DNA of 64,000 nt from positions 62,001 to 126,000 of the forward strand of contig NZ_FOAZ01000011.1 in assembly GCF_900109465.1 (NCBI RefSeq). The letters run 5' to 3'. Below, piece after piece: positions 1 through 9,743 of the stretch. The stretch's first letter is position 1. Each line of letters opens with the position of its first letter. Below the pieces are notes generated by a model. It saw nothing but the letters and a program-made list of their open reading frames with translations. It had not been told where the DNA came from and searched no databases. The translations under genes and the position numbers were made by a program. Source of the stretch: Streptacidiphilus jiangxiensis. Its GTDB lineage: Bacteria > Actinomycetota > Actinomycetes > Streptomycetales > Streptomycetaceae.

Positions 1-3000
1 GAGGATCACAGTATCCATGCGCATGATCCGGTCGTGGAAGAGATGGGTCTGCAACACGCATCCGCGGTTGACGCTGACCCCGTCGCCGAGGGTGACCAGA
101 TCCGACTCCGGCAGCCAGTAGCTCTCGCACCACACGCCCCGGCCCACGTGCACGCCGAGCGAGCGCAGCCAGGCGTTCATGAGGGGCGTGCCCGTCGTCC
201 GGCCGACCAGCCACGGCACGGCCAGCACCTCGACGAAGGTGTCCGCCAGCTCGTTGCGCCACACGAAGCCGCTCCACAGCGGGTGGTCCACGGCCTTGAA
301 GCGGCCGACCAGCAGCCACTTGGCCGCCACGGCCACCGCGCCGGCCAGCAGGCCCGCGCCGAGCAGGGCGACGCCCGCGAGCACGAGGGCGTCCGCCTGC
401 CACAGCACGCACAGCACGGCGCCGGTCAGTACCGCGAGCGCGGCCGAGCAGAAGACCGGGACGAGCCGGCACAGCTCGACCAGGCCGCGCGCCCACAGCA
501 GCCGGGCGGGCGGGTCGTAGGTGAGGCCCTCGTCGGACTTCGCCGCGGCACGCGGCAGGCGGACCGGGGGCAGGCCGAGGTAGGACGAGCCCTTCTTGGC
601 CTTCTTCGGCGTCGCCGACAGCACGCCGACCAGGCCGCCGTCGGGGACGGAGCGGCCGGCGCCGGTCATGCCGGAGTTGCCGAGGAAGGCGCGGCGGCCG
701 ATCTCGGCCTTGCCGATGCGCAGCCAGCCGCCGCCCAGCTCGTACGGGGCGGTCAGGGTGTCGTCGGCCAGGAAGGCGTCCTCGCCGACGGTGGTCAGGC
801 TGGGCAGCGCGAGGACCGTGGAGATTTCAGCGCCGCGGCCGACCTTCATGCCGAGCAGCCGCAGCCAGACGGGGGTGACCAGGCCCGCGTAGAGCGGGAA
901 GAGCACGTCGCGGGCGGCGTCCATGAGCTGGCTGACCGTCCACGCCTGCCAGCCGACGCGGCTGTGCACGGGGTGGTGGCCGGTGCGCAGGCCGATGCTG
1001 AGCAGCCGGACGCCGGCCAGCACCAGCAGCGCGTAGGCCGCGCCGTAGGCGAGCGCCGCCGGGACGACGGCGACCAGCGCACCGCGCAGCGCGGCGGCGC
1101 CGCCGTCCGTCGGGGCGACGAACTGCGCCGCGACCAGTGCCGCGGGCAGGGCTGCGAGGAAGGGCAGCAGGGTCAGGAAGGCGCCGCTGGCACCGTAGGC
1201 GGCGGACCAGCGCAGGTGACGGGCCGGGCGCCGCTTGGGCCAGGCGTGGTCGGCCTTGCCGAGCTTCTCCGCGGGCACACCGCCCCAGCGCTGACCGGTC
1301 GGGATCTGACCGGTGACGCCGGAGCCGGGCACGACCTCGGCCCGCTTGCCGACGCGGGCGCCGGGGAAGAGCACGGTGCGGGTGCCGACGACGGCCTGCG
1401 AGCCGACCTTGATCGCGCCGACCTCCAGCCGGTCCCCGTCCAGCCACCAGCCGGACAGGTCCACCTCGGACTCGACCGCGCAGCCACGGCCCAGCTTCAG
1501 CAGGCCGGTGACCGGCGGCAACGAGTGCAGGTCCACGTCCTCGGCGATGCGGGCGCCGAGCGCGCGGCCGTAGCGGATCAGCCAGGAGCCGGACAGCTCG
1601 GACGCACCGCTGAACTCCGCCAGGCGCTCCGCCGTCCACAGCCGCAGGTGGGCGGAGCCGCCGCGCGGGTAGGTGCCGGGGGCCAGACCGCGCAGCACCA
1701 GTCGGGCGCCACCCGCGGCGATCGCGATGCGTCCGGGCGGGGTGAACAGCAGCGCGGCGGCGGAGCCGACCAGCCACCACGAGGCTGTCGGTGCCCAGGT
1801 GTACGGTCCGAACCAGTGCAGGACGTTGCCGAGGGCGAGCAGAGCCGTCGCCCAACGCAGTCCGACAAGAGTGAGGAGCGGCACCAGCAGCGCCAGTTGG
1901 ATCGCCTGTGCGCGGCGCGGTGTCGGGGCGATGTCACGCTGCTCGCCGCCGCCGCGCGCCGAGCGGTCCAGCAGCTTGGCCTGCTTGCGCAGCGTGGGGT
2001 AGGCGTAGACGTCGAGGACGGCCACGGAGGGGTAGCGCTCGCGCAGCAGCGTGGCCAGGCGGGCGGCGGCCAGGCTGCCGCCGCCGATCGCGAAGAAGTC
2101 GTCCTGGTGGCTCATGACGGTCACGCCGAGGATCTCGGTCCACCGTTCGGCCAACCACGCCTCGGTGCCCTCGAAACGCTCGGCGGGCTCGTCCTGCCCG
2201 GAGTCGGGCAACGGCCAGGGCAGCGCGTTGCGGTCGACCTTGCCGGAGGTGCGCGTCGGCAGGTCGTCCACGACGGCCAGGACGGGGACGAGCGCGGCCG
2301 GCAGCTCCTTGCGCAGCCGCTCGATCGCCTCGGTGCGGTTCCATTCGGCGGTGGTGACGACGTAGCCGACGAGCAACTGGTTGCCGCCGCGCGCGGTGCG
2401 GACGGCGGCGGCGGCGCCGGCGACGCCGGGCAGGGCCTGCAGTGCGGCGTCGACCTCGCCCAGCTCGATGCGCCGGCCGCCGAGCTTGACCTGCTCGTCG
2501 GCGCGACCGAGGAAGACCAGGCCCTCCGCGTCGGCGCGGACCAGGTCGCCGCTGCGGTACGCCCGCTCCCAGCCGAGGGAGGCGAGCGGCGCGTACTTCT
2601 CGGCGTCCTTGGCCGGGTCGAGGTAGCGGGCCAGGCCCAGTCCGCCGATGACGAGCTGGCCGGAGCCGCCGATCGCGACGGGCTGCTCCTGGTCGTCGAC
2701 GACGGCCAGCTCCCAGCCCTGCAACGGCAGGCCGATGCGCACGGGCTGCTCGGCCTCCATCAGGGCGGCGCAGGCGACGACGGTGGCCTCGGTCGGGCCG
2801 TAGGTGTTCCACACCTCGCGGCCCTCGGTGACCAGGCGCGCGACCAGCTCGGGCGGGCAGGCCTCGCCGCCGAAGATCAGCAGCCGGACCTCGATCAGCG
2901 CCTCGGCAGGCCACAGCGAGGCGAGCGTCGGCACGGTGGAGACGACGGTGATCTCCTGGTCCACCAGCCATGGACCGAGGTCCGCGCCGCTGCGCACCTG

Positions 3001-3708
3001 TGAGCGCGGGACGGGGACGAGGCAGGCGCCGTGGCGCCAGGCCAGCCACATCTCCTCGCAGGAGGCGTCGAACGCGACGGAGAGCCCGGCCATCACCCGG
3101 TCGCCCGGCCCGATCGGCTCGTCCTGCAGGAACAGCGCGGCCTCGGCGTCGACGAACGCGGCGGCGCTGCGGTGGCTGACGGCCACGCCCTTGGGCTTGC
3201 CGGTCGAGCCGGAGGTGAAGATGATCCACGCGTCGTGGTCCGGCGTCGGGCGGACGGAATCCAGGCCCGCCCGCACGTCGTCCTGCGGCCGATGCACGGT
3301 CAGTTCGTGGTTCGCGCCCAGGACCGCGCGGACCTCGGCCTCACCGAAGACCAGCGCGGCGCGCTCGTCCGGGTCCTCGAAGTCGACCGGCACGTAGGCG
3401 GCTCCGGCGGCGAGCACGGCCAGGACGCCGACGTAGAGGTCGTTGGTGCCGGAGGGGACGCGGACGCCGATCCGGTCGCCGGGCCGCACACCCGCCGCGA
3501 CGAGCCGCTTGCGCTGTGTCTCCACAGCGGCGGCGAGCGCCCGGTAGCTCAGTTGGGTGTGCCCGTCGTCCAGCGCGGGTTCGTTCGGGTGAGCTCGGAC
3601 GGTGGCGTCGAGGACGTCGACGAGGGTGCGTGGCGGCGCCCCCGAACCCGCGCTGAACAGCGCCAACGGTGTGGTGCTGGCAGGCTGGGTGGTCATGGCG
3701 ATCGTCAT
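1..3708 (-). CDS. Pls/PosA-family non-ribosomal peptide synthetase, 3' end cut by window edge
   Basis: Single-module synthetase of the epsilon-poly-L-lysine synthetase (Pls) type: an adenylation domain activates an amino acid, a carrier domain holds it, and a membrane half with three tandem soluble domains polymerises it without a classical condensation domain. The A3 motif FTSGSTGKPKG is near residue 170, FDASCEEMW (A4) and NTYGPTEAT (A5) follow, and the carrier Ser is about residue 545 in FFAIGGGSL. After about residue 590 hydrophobic stretches alternate with hexapeptide-repeat-like segments. All 1236 visible codons are open; from memory Pls is about 1300 residues, so only the C-terminus should be missing. 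Aligning by eye to GrsA gives the code D-A-E-S-I-G-T-V-V-K; the acidic residue at position 239 would suit a basic amino acid (inference). The ATG at 3708 follows GGACGAGG. Confidence 0.9.
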   Translation of the reverse strand, partial: MTIAMTTQPASTTPLALFSAGSGAPPRTLVDVLDATVRAHPNEPALDDGHTQLSYRALAAAVETQRKRLVAAGVRPGDRIGVRVPSGTNDLYVGVLAVLAAGAAYVPVDFEDPDERAALVFGEAEVRAVLGANHELTVHRPQDDVRAGLDSVRPTPDHDAWIIFTSGSTGKPKGVAVSHRSAAAFVDAEAALFLQDEPIGPGDRVMAGLSVAFDASCEEMWLAWRHGACLVPVPRSQVRSGADLGPWLVDQEITVVSTVPTLASLWPAEALIEVRLLIFGGEACPPELVARLVTEGREVWNTYGPTEATVVACAALMEAEQPVRIGLPLQGWELAVVDDQEQPVAIGGSGQLVIGGLGLARYLDPAKDAEKYAPLASLGWERAYRSGDLVRADAEGLVFLGRADEQVKLGGRRIELGEVDAALQALPGVAGAAAAVRTARGGNQLLVGYVVTTAEWNRTEAIERLRKELPAALVPVLAVVDDLPTRTSGKVDRNALPWPLPDSGQDEPAERFEGTEAWLAERWTEILGVTVMSHQDDFFAIGGGSLAAARLATLLRERYPSVAVLDVYAYPTLRKQAKLLDRSARGGGEQRDIAPTPRRAQAIQLALLVPLLTLVGLRWATALLALGNVLHWFGPYTWAPTASWWLVGSAAALLFTPPGRIAIAAGGARLVLRGLAPGTYPRGGSAHLRLWTAERLAEFSGASELSGSWLIRYGRALGARIAEDVDLHSLPPVTGLLKLGRGCAVESEVDLSGWWLDGDRLEVGAIKVGSQAVVGTRTVLFPGARVGKRAEVVPGSGVTGQIPTGQRWGGVPAEKLGKADHAWPKRRPARHLRWSAAYGASGAFLTLLPFLAALPAALVAAQFVAPTDGGAAALRGALVAVVPAALAYGAAYALLVLAGVRLLSIGLRTGHHPVHSRVGWQAWTVSQLMDAARDVLFPLYAGLVTPVWLRLLGMKVGRGAEISTVLALPSLTTVGEDAFLADDTLTAPYELGGGWLRIGKAEIGRRAFLGNSGMTGAGRSVPDGGLVGVLSATPKKAKKGSSYLGLPPVRLPRAAAKSDEGLTYDPPARLLWARGLVELCRLVPVFCSAALAVLTGAVLCVLWQADALVLAGVALLGAGLLAGAVAVAAKWLLVGRFKAVDHPLWSGFVWRNELADTFVEVLAVPWLVGRTTGTPLMNAWLRSLGVHVGRGVWCESYWLPESDLVTLGDGVSVNRGCVLQTHLFHDRIMRMDTVIL

Positions 3709-3718
3709 CGGCCCTCGT

Positions 3719-3734
3719 CCCTTGTTGACAAGGG
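3719..3734. promoter_or_regulatory. Palindrome ahead of the Pls-type gene
   Basis: CCCTTGT-TG-ACAAGGG is a perfect 7-bp inverted repeat ending 10 bases upstream of the chosen ATG of the synthetase. It lies in the 110-bp gap after hrpA. It could be a repressor operator, or an mRNA hairpin next to the ribosome binding site. No regulator gene sits beside it, so the binding partner is unknown. Confidence 0.4.
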
Positions 3735-3818
3735 GGTCAAGTTTACCGAACGAAGGTCCCGAAACCGGGCAAGTGTGACCCGTGCCCGCTTCCGGGACCC
3801 CGGTGGCTCAAGGGACGA

Positions 3819-6800
3819 TCAGTCCCACAGGGCGTCGATCGCCTTCAGGATCCGCTGCTCGGAGATCGAGTACGGGGTCCCCAGCGGCTGCGCCCACAGG
3901 CTCACCCGCAGCTCCTCGATCATCCAGCGGATCTGCAGCACACCCTCCTCGTCGCGCCGCTCCGGCGGCAGCTCCTCCAGCAGCTCGGCATAGGCGTCCT
4001 GCATCCGCAGGACGGCGCTGGTGCGGTCCCGGTCGCGGACCGGGTCCTCGGTCAGCTTCACCAGCCGACGTTCGACCGCCTTGAGATAGCGCAGCAGGTC
4101 CGGCAGGCGGCGCAGGCCCGTCTCGGCGACGAAGCCGGGGTGGATCAGCTCCTTCAGCTGCGCCCGGACGTCCGTCAGGCCGGTCAGCAGCGCGAGGCTG
4201 TTGCCGATGCCCTTGAGCCGCTCCTGCACCCGGTGGTGCACGGCCAGGATGTTCGCGGTCTTCACCACCGCGTCCGCCGTGGCCTCGTTCAGCTCGCCGC
4301 GCACGTGGTCGCGGAGCTTGGCGTAGTCCTCGCCGTCCCAGGCGGGGCCGCCCGCGTCGGCGATCAGCTTGTCCGCCGCCGCCGTCAGGCAGTCGGCGAA
4401 CAGCGCCTCGGTGCTGCCGTGCGGGTTGGCGGCCAGCGCCAGCTTGGCGCCGTTGCCCAGCCGTGCCTGGATCGAGTTGATCGGCGAGTTGACCCCCAGC
4501 AGGATCAGCCGTCGCGTGCCCGCCGCCATCGCGTTGCGCTGCTCGTGCGGGGTGTCCAACAACTGCACGGAGACCGAGTCGCCGTCGTCGACCAGAGCCG
4601 GGTAGCCCTTGACCGTGGCGTTGCCGCGCTTGGTCTCGAAGGTGTGCGGCAGCTCGCCGATCGTCCACTTGGTCAGGCCGCGCTTCTCCAGACCGCCTGC
4701 GGCCTTGGCGATGGCCTGCTGGGTGCGGGACTTCAGTTCCAGCTTGAGCCGGTCCAGGTCCTTGGCCTCGGCCAGTTTGCGGCCGCGCTCGTCCTCGACC
4801 CGGAAGGTGATCCGCAGGTGGTCCGGGACCGCGTCCAGGTTCCAGCTGTCGCGCGGCACGGGCAGCCCGCGCAGGCGGTGCAGCTCCCACTCCAGGATCT
4901 CCACCAGCGGCTTCTGCTCCGCTTCGTCCAGGTGGGCGTCGAGCGCCTGGATCAGGCGCCGGGCGTAGTCGGGGGCGGGCACGAAGTTGCGGCGCAGCGC
5001 CTTGGGGAGCGACCGGATCAGGGCCGTGACCAGTTCCTCGCGCAGGCCCGGGATCTGCCAGTCGAAGCCGGCCGGCTTGACCTGGTTGAGCAGCGTGAGC
5101 GGGATGTGGACGGTGACGCCGTCCTGCTCGGTGCCCGGCTCGAACTGGTAGGTGAGCGGCAGCTCCAGCTCGCCCTGGTGCCACACCGACGGGTAGTCCC
5201 GCTCGGTGACGGCCTCCGCGCTGTCGTTGACCAGCAGCTCGGGCGTGAACGTCAGCAGGTCCGGCTTGGCCCGGTGCGCCTTCTTCCACCAGCTGTCGAA
5301 GTGGGCCCCCGAGACGACCTCCTGGCCGACGCGCTGGTCGTAGAAGTCGAACAGGGTCTCCTCGTCGACGAGGATGTCGCGGCGCCGGGCCCGGTTCTCC
5401 AGCTCCTCGACCTCGTCGAGCAGCTTGCGGTTGTCGTGGAAGAACCGGTGGTGGGTGCGCCAGTCGCCCTCGACGAGCGCGCGGCGGATGAACAGCTCGC
5501 GTGAAAGCTCCGGGTCGATGCTGCCGTAGCCGACCTTGCGGCCCGCGACGAGGGTGAGCCCGTAGAGGGTGACCCGCTCGAAGGCGACAACCTGGCCGCG
5601 GTCCTTCTCCCAGTGCGGCTCGCTGTAGTTGCGCTTGATCAGGTGCGCGGCGAGGTCCTCGATCCACTGCGGCTCGACCTTGGCGGCGATCCGCGCCCAG
5701 AGGCGGGAGGTCTCGACGAGCTCGGCCGCCATCACCCAGGCGGGGGTCTTCTTGAACAGGGCGGAGCCCGGGAAGACGGCGAACTTGGCGCCGCGGGCGC
5801 CGAAGTACTCCTGCTTCTCGGCGTCCTTGGAGCCCACGTGGGAGAGCAGGCCGGAGAGGAGGGAGCGGTGGACGGCGTCCCCGTCGACCTCCTCGGGCAT
5901 GTGTGCCGCGCCGAGGTCCACGTCGAGGGACTTGGCCACCTGGCGCAGCTGCGCGTCGATGTCCTGCCACTCGCGGATGCGCAGGTAGTTGAGGAACTCG
6001 GCCTTGCACATCCGCCGGAACTGGCTGCTGCTGAGCGCCTTCTGCTGCTGTTTCAGATAGCGCCAGAGGTCCAGGTAGGTGAGGAAGTCCGAGGTCGGGT
6101 CGGTGAATCGGGCGTGCAGCTGGTCCGCGTGGGTGCGCTTCTCGACGGGCCGCTCGCGCGGGTCCTGGATGGAGAGTGCCGCCGCGATCACCATGACCTC
6201 GCGGATCACGCCGTTCTTCTCCGCCTCCAGCACCATGCGCGCCAGGCGCGGGTCGACCGGGAGCTGGGCCAGCTTGCGGCCTATGGGCGTCAGCCGCATG
6301 GCCTTGCCCTGCTGGGCGGCGGCGTCGCTCTCCAGGGCGTGCAGCTCCTGGAGCAGGTCGACGCCGTCCTTGATGTTGCGGCGGTCCGGCGGCTCGATGA
6401 ACGGGAACGCCGAGATGTCGCCCAGGCCCGCCGCCGTCATCTGCAGGATGACGGAGGCCAGGTTGGTGCGCAGGATCTCCGGGTCGGTGAACTCCGGGCG
6501 GGAGAGGAAGTCCTCCTCGGAGTAGAGCCGGATGCAGATGCCGTCGCTGGTGCGGCCGCAGCGGCCCTTGCGCTGGTTGGCGCTGGCCTGCGAGACCGCC
6601 TCGATCGGCAGCCGCTGCACCTTGGTGCGGTGGCTGTAGCGGGAGATGCGGGCCGTGCCCGGGTCGATCACGTAGCGGATGCCCGGGACGGTGAGGGAGG
6701 TCTCCGCGACGTTGGTGGCCAGCACGATCCGGCGGCCGGTGTGCGCCTGGAAGACGCGGTGCTGCTCGGCGGAGGAGAGCCGGGCGTAGAGCGGGACGAC

Positions 6801-7886
6801 CTCGGTGTTGCGGAGCTTGGCCTTCTCCAGTGCCTCGGCGGTGTCGCGGATCTCCCGCTCGCCGGAGAGGAAGACGAGGATGTCGCCCTGGCCCTCGAAG
6901 CCCAGCTCGTCGACGGCCTCGACGATCGCCTGGACCTGGTCGCGGTCCCGGTCGATTCCGCTGTTGCCGTCGTTCTCGTCGTCGTCCGCGTCGACGCTGT
7001 CGTCGATGATCGGGCGGTAGCGGACCTCGACCGGATAGGTGCGGCCGGAGACCTCGATGATCGGGGCTTCCTTGCCGGTGCGCGGGTCCGCGAAGTGGCG
7101 GGCGAAGCGCTCCGGGTCGATGGTCGCCGAGGTGATGATCACCTTGAGGTCCGGGCGCTTCGGCAGCAGCTGCTTGAGATAGCCCAGGATGAAGTCGATG
7201 TTGAGGCTGCGCTCGTGCGCCTCGTCGATGATCAGGGTGTCGTACTGGCGCAGCATCCGGTCGTTCTGGATCTCGGCCAGCAGGATGCCGTCCGTCATCA
7301 CCTTGATCGCGGTGTGCTCGCCCACCTGGTCGGTGAAGCGGACCTTCCAGCCGACGGTCTCGCCGATCTCGGTGCGCAGCTCCTCGGCGACGCGTTCGGC
7401 GACGGTGCGGGCGGCGATGCGGCGTGGCTGCGTGTGCCCGATGAGGCCGCGGACGCCACGGCCCAGCTCCAGGCACATCTTGGGGATCTGGGTCGTCTTA
7501 CCGGAGCCCGTCTCACCCGCGATGATCACCACCTGGTGGTCGCGGATGGCCTCCAGGATGTCCTCCCGGCGGCCGCTGACCGGCAGCTCCTCCGGGTAGG
7601 CCGGGGTCGGCACGGACTCCCGCCGGCTCTCCAGCCGCAGCTCCGCGGCGTCGACCTCGGCGGTGATGGACGCGAGGACGCGCTCGCGCTTCTCGGGCTC
7701 GCGTACCTTCCGCAGGCCTTCGAGTCTGCGCCCGAGCCGTTCCTCGTCGCGGAGCGACAAGCCCGTCAGGCGGGTGACCAGTGCGCCGAGCTCCCCGCTC
7801 GGCGCGGGCGCGGCGGCCTGCGCGGACCCACGAGTGGGCCGACGGCGGGGGCGGGGGGAGGCGGTGTTCTGCTGCTGGGTTCCCAT
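3819..7886 (-). CDS. hrpA: ATP-dependent RNA helicase HrpA (DEAH box)
   Basis: Large cytoplasmic 3'-5' RNA helicase of the DEAH family; E. coli HrpA rescues stalled ribosomes. From the ATG, Walker A GETGSGKT is at 124-131, DEAH at 221-224, SAT at 253-255, and the arginine-finger motif QRKGRCGR comes later. A winged-helix/HA2 region and the long C-terminal extension typical of HrpA (about 1300 residues) follow. The length here is 1355. The first 30 residues are low-complexity Arg/Pro/Ala. An in-frame TTG 21 bases upstream (7907) would add seven residues; I prefer the ATG. Neither start has a strong Shine-Dalgarno sequence. The Pls-type gene lies 110 bp downstream on the same strand. Confidence 0.95.
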   Translation of the reverse strand: MGTQQQNTASPRPRRRPTRGSAQAAAPAPSGELGALVTRLTGLSLRDEERLGRRLEGLRKVREPEKRERVLASITAEVDAAELRLESRRESVPTPAYPEELPVSGRREDILEAIRDHQVVIIAGETGSGKTTQIPKMCLELGRGVRGLIGHTQPRRIAARTVAERVAEELRTEIGETVGWKVRFTDQVGEHTAIKVMTDGILLAEIQNDRMLRQYDTLIIDEAHERSLNIDFILGYLKQLLPKRPDLKVIITSATIDPERFARHFADPRTGKEAPIIEVSGRTYPVEVRYRPIIDDSVDADDDENDGNSGIDRDRDQVQAIVEAVDELGFEGQGDILVFLSGEREIRDTAEALEKAKLRNTEVVPLYARLSSAEQHRVFQAHTGRRIVLATNVAETSLTVPGIRYVIDPGTARISRYSHRTKVQRLPIEAVSQASANQRKGRCGRTSDGICIRLYSEEDFLSRPEFTDPEILRTNLASVILQMTAAGLGDISAFPFIEPPDRRNIKDGVDLLQELHALESDAAAQQGKAMRLTPIGRKLAQLPVDPRLARMVLEAEKNGVIREVMVIAAALSIQDPRERPVEKRTHADQLHARFTDPTSDFLTYLDLWRYLKQQQKALSSSQFRRMCKAEFLNYLRIREWQDIDAQLRQVAKSLDVDLGAAHMPEEVDGDAVHRSLLSGLLSHVGSKDAEKQEYFGARGAKFAVFPGSALFKKTPAWVMAAELVETSRLWARIAAKVEPQWIEDLAAHLIKRNYSEPHWEKDRGQVVAFERVTLYGLTLVAGRKVGYGSIDPELSRELFIRRALVEGDWRTHHRFFHDNRKLLDEVEELENRARRRDILVDEETLFDFYDQRVGQEVVSGAHFDSWWKKAHRAKPDLLTFTPELLVNDSAEAVTERDYPSVWHQGELELPLTYQFEPGTEQDGVTVHIPLTLLNQVKPAGFDWQIPGLREELVTALIRSLPKALRRNFVPAPDYARRLIQALDAHLDEAEQKPLVEILEWELHRLRGLPVPRDSWNLDAVPDHLRITFRVEDERGRKLAEAKDLDRLKLELKSRTQQAIAKAAGGLEKRGLTKWTIGELPHTFETKRGNATVKGYPALVDDGDSVSVQLLDTPHEQRNAMAAGTRRLILLGVNSPINSIQARLGNGAKLALAANPHGSTEALFADCLTAAADKLIADAGGPAWDGEDYAKLRDHVRGELNEATADAVVKTANILAVHHRVQERLKGIGNSLALLTGLTDVRAQLKELIHPGFVAETGLRRLPDLLRYLKAVERRLVKLTEDPVRDRDRTSAVLRMQDAYAELLEELPPERRDEEGVLQIRWMIEELRVSLWAQPLGTPYSISEQRILKAIDALWD

Positions 7887-7962
7887 TGCACGGACAAGCG
7901 TACGCAAGGCGGTACGGCGGTTGTCGACCAGTTATCCGTGGAGCGGGTCAAAACGGCTCGGC

Positions 7963-8011
7963 TCGGCGGATCGGGTCGGCGGATCGGTTGACGGATCGGT
8001 CGACGGACCGG
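7963..8011. repeat. 12-bp tandem repeat upstream of hrpA
   Basis: Four degenerate copies of TCGGCGGATCGG (variants TTGACGGATCGG and TCGACGGACCGG) lie in the gap between hrpA and the acetyltransferase. No gene crosses them. They may act as a spacer or protein-binding array, or may simply reflect GC-rich slippage. Confidence 0.5.
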
Positions 8012-8061
8012 GGCGAGGGCTGGGCTCGGAGACCGGCTCGGCGGACCGGGTGACGCCGGGT

Positions 8062-8532
8062 CTACGCCGTCCGTCGGAAGTGCACCATGCCGTCCGCGGG
8101 CGGGACGGGGACGCGGGTGAACCCCGCGCGGATCAGGACCGCCTGGGAGGCCTCGTTCGCCGGTGCGGTGCGGGCCGTCACGGCACGCACCTCCGGATCC
8201 TCCAGCGCCAGCGCGGCCAGTGCGGTGACCGCCTCGGTCGCGTACCCCGCGCCCCGCGCGGCGGGCGCGAGCTCGTAGCCGAGCTCGACCTCGCCGGTCA
8301 CGGTGGGGGGCCCGTGGAACCCGATCCCGCCGAGCGCGCGGTCGTCGCCACTGCGGACGATCACGTACATCCCCCACGGCGGGACGTACCACCCGACCTC
8401 CGCCGCGCGAGCCGCGATGCCCGCCAACTCCCACACTCCGGCACCGGGCGCCTCGGGGACCCAGTCGAACCCACTGGGATCGAACGGCGGAGGTGCGAGA
8501 CAGAGCCGCAGGCGAGGGGTGGTGAGGAGCAC
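8062..8532 (-). CDS. GNAT-family N-acetyltransferase
   Basis: A 156-residue single-domain acetyltransferase that would move an acetyl group from acetyl-CoA to an amine. The RimJ/RimL-type core is readable: ALGGIGFHG (strand 4), VELGYELAPAARGAGYATEA (acetyl-CoA pyrophosphate loop, R-x-x-G-x-A variant) and ANEASQAVLIRAGF (motif B). The substrate is not predictable. It stands alone, with 125 bp to the next gene and a repeat-containing gap towards hrpA, so it is probably monocistronic. Confidence 0.85.
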   Translation of the reverse strand: MLLTTPRLRLCLAPPPFDPSGFDWVPEAPGAGVWELAGIAARAAEVGWYVPPWGMYVIVRSGDDRALGGIGFHGPPTVTGEVELGYELAPAARGAGYATEAVTALAALALEDPEVRAVTARTAPANEASQAVLIRAGFTRVPVPPADGMVHFRRTA

Positions 8533-8657
8533 TCCGTGACTATGTCACTTTTTGCGCGCGGACTCCGTGGCAGCTGCCTGCGCCCCGGCGGCCCCCGGCG
8601 GCTGCCCCGGGAGGCTGCCCGTGGAGGTGGTGCCGCCGAAGGCGCTGCGACCGACCG

Positions 8658-9632
8658 TCAGCGCAGCTTGAGCAGGAGCTTGCCCGTGCTGGTGCGGCTC
8701 TCCAGCAGGGTCTGGGCCTCGCCCGCCCGCTCCAACGGGAACTCGCCGGTCACCGGGATCGTGATCCCGGCCCGCTCCGCCTCGCGGAACGCGGTCTCGG
8801 TGAGGACCCGCAGGCGCGCGGGATCGGTGGCCGCCAGGCCGAGGATGCTGAAGCCGGAGACGGAGAGCCCGCGCACGGCCAGATCGGCCATGCCGATGCT
8901 CCACGCGTCCGCATCGCTCGCGTTCCCGAAGCAGATCGCGCGGCCGAAGCGGGCCAGCGCAGCGACGCTGCGGCGCCAGCTCTCGCCGCCGACGGGGTCG
9001 AGCGCGAGGTCGACCCCGCGGCCGTCCGTCGCACGCAGCGCCTGCTCGTCGAAGTCCTCGCCGACGAGGATCTCGTCGTAGCCGAACTCCTTCGCATACG
9101 CGGCCTTCTCGGGGCGCGAGACGACGCCGAGGACGCGGCCCGCCCCGGCGGCGCGGGCGAGCTGGCCGGTGACGGTGCCGACACCGCCGGCCGCACCCTG
9201 GATCAGCACGGTGTCGCCCTCACGCACGCGTCCCACGTCGTGGAGCATGCCGTAACCCGTCGCCAGGACGGTGCCGAGGGCGGCGGCGTCGCGCAGGTCG
9301 AGGGCCTCCGGGACGGCGAAGGTGGTGGCGGCGCGGGCGACGACGGTCTCGGCGTAGCCCTTGCCGTTCAGCATGGCGAAGACGTGCTGGCCGACGCTCA
9401 GGCCGGTGACGCCCTCGCCGAGGGCGCGGACCGTGCCGGAGACCTCCAGGCCCGGGTGGAAGGGAAAGGCGTCGACCCGGTAGCCGACCGAGCGTGCCTT
9501 GGCGTCGGCGAAGTTGACGCCGGCCCAGCTCACCTCGATCGCGACCTCGCCGGGACCTGGCTGCGGCTCGGGCAGGTCGACGACCTGAAGCACCTCGGGA
9601 CCACCCAGTTCCTCGAACGTGACAGCACGCAT
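8658..9632 (-). CDS. NADPH:quinone oxidoreductase-like zinc-binding dehydrogenase family protein
   Basis: A 324-residue medium-chain dehydrogenase/reductase of the quinone-oxidoreductase branch. The N-terminal GroES-like domain starts MRAVTFEELGGPEVL. The Rossmann loop reads IQGAAGGVGTVTGQLARAAGA. No structural-zinc cysteine cluster is visible, as expected for this NADPH-using branch, which reduces quinones or enoyl compounds. The ATG at 9632 follows GGGGGAG at normal spacing; a longer reading to 9929 would run through the operators and the divergent gene, so I rejected it. It is divergent from an ArsR-type gene across paired operators, which suggests repression relieved by an electrophile or quinone (inference). 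Confidence 0.9.
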   Translation of the reverse strand: MRAVTFEELGGPEVLQVVDLPEPQPGPGEVAIEVSWAGVNFADAKARSVGYRVDAFPFHPGLEVSGTVRALGEGVTGLSVGQHVFAMLNGKGYAETVVARAATTFAVPEALDLRDAAALGTVLATGYGMLHDVGRVREGDTVLIQGAAGGVGTVTGQLARAAGAGRVLGVVSRPEKAAYAKEFGYDEILVGEDFDEQALRATDGRGVDLALDPVGGESWRRSVAALARFGRAICFGNASDADAWSIGMADLAVRGLSVSGFSILGLAATDPARLRVLTETAFREAERAGITIPVTGEFPLERAGEAQTLLESRTSTGKLLLKLR

Positions 9633-9656
9633 GACGTTCTCCCCCTGCGGAGTTAG

Positions 9657-9715
9657 AGTGTTCGGCGAACGTCGAACACCTTGGTGGTCCGAGTGTACGA
9701 CTTTCGTCGAACACT
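9657..9715. promoter_or_regulatory. Two related inverted-repeat operators between divergent genes
   Basis: Two 24-bp sites, starting at 9657 and 9692, share AGTGT at the left and CGTCGAACAC at the right. The first contains GTGTTCG (9658-9664) opposed to CGAACAC (9673-9679). The second contains AGTGT (9692-9696) opposed to ACACT (9711-9715). They fill the intergenic region between the oxidoreductase and the ArsR-like regulator. The layout fits an autoregulated repressor controlling both directions. Confidence 0.65.
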
Positions 9716-9743
9716 TCAAGGGGATTCGGAAAGAGGTCATCAG

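Noticed and set aside
34-3003. Long plus-strand open frame (989 codons) opposite the Pls-type gene
   Set aside because: Arg/Gln/Gly/Ala-rich with no domain pattern. It is the mirror of the synthetase; third-position GC bias in the real gene removes stops from the opposite strand.
7887-7907. TTG start seven codons upstream for hrpA
   Set aside because: No better ribosome site than the ATG and the added residues do not resemble HrpA N-termini, though it cannot be excluded.
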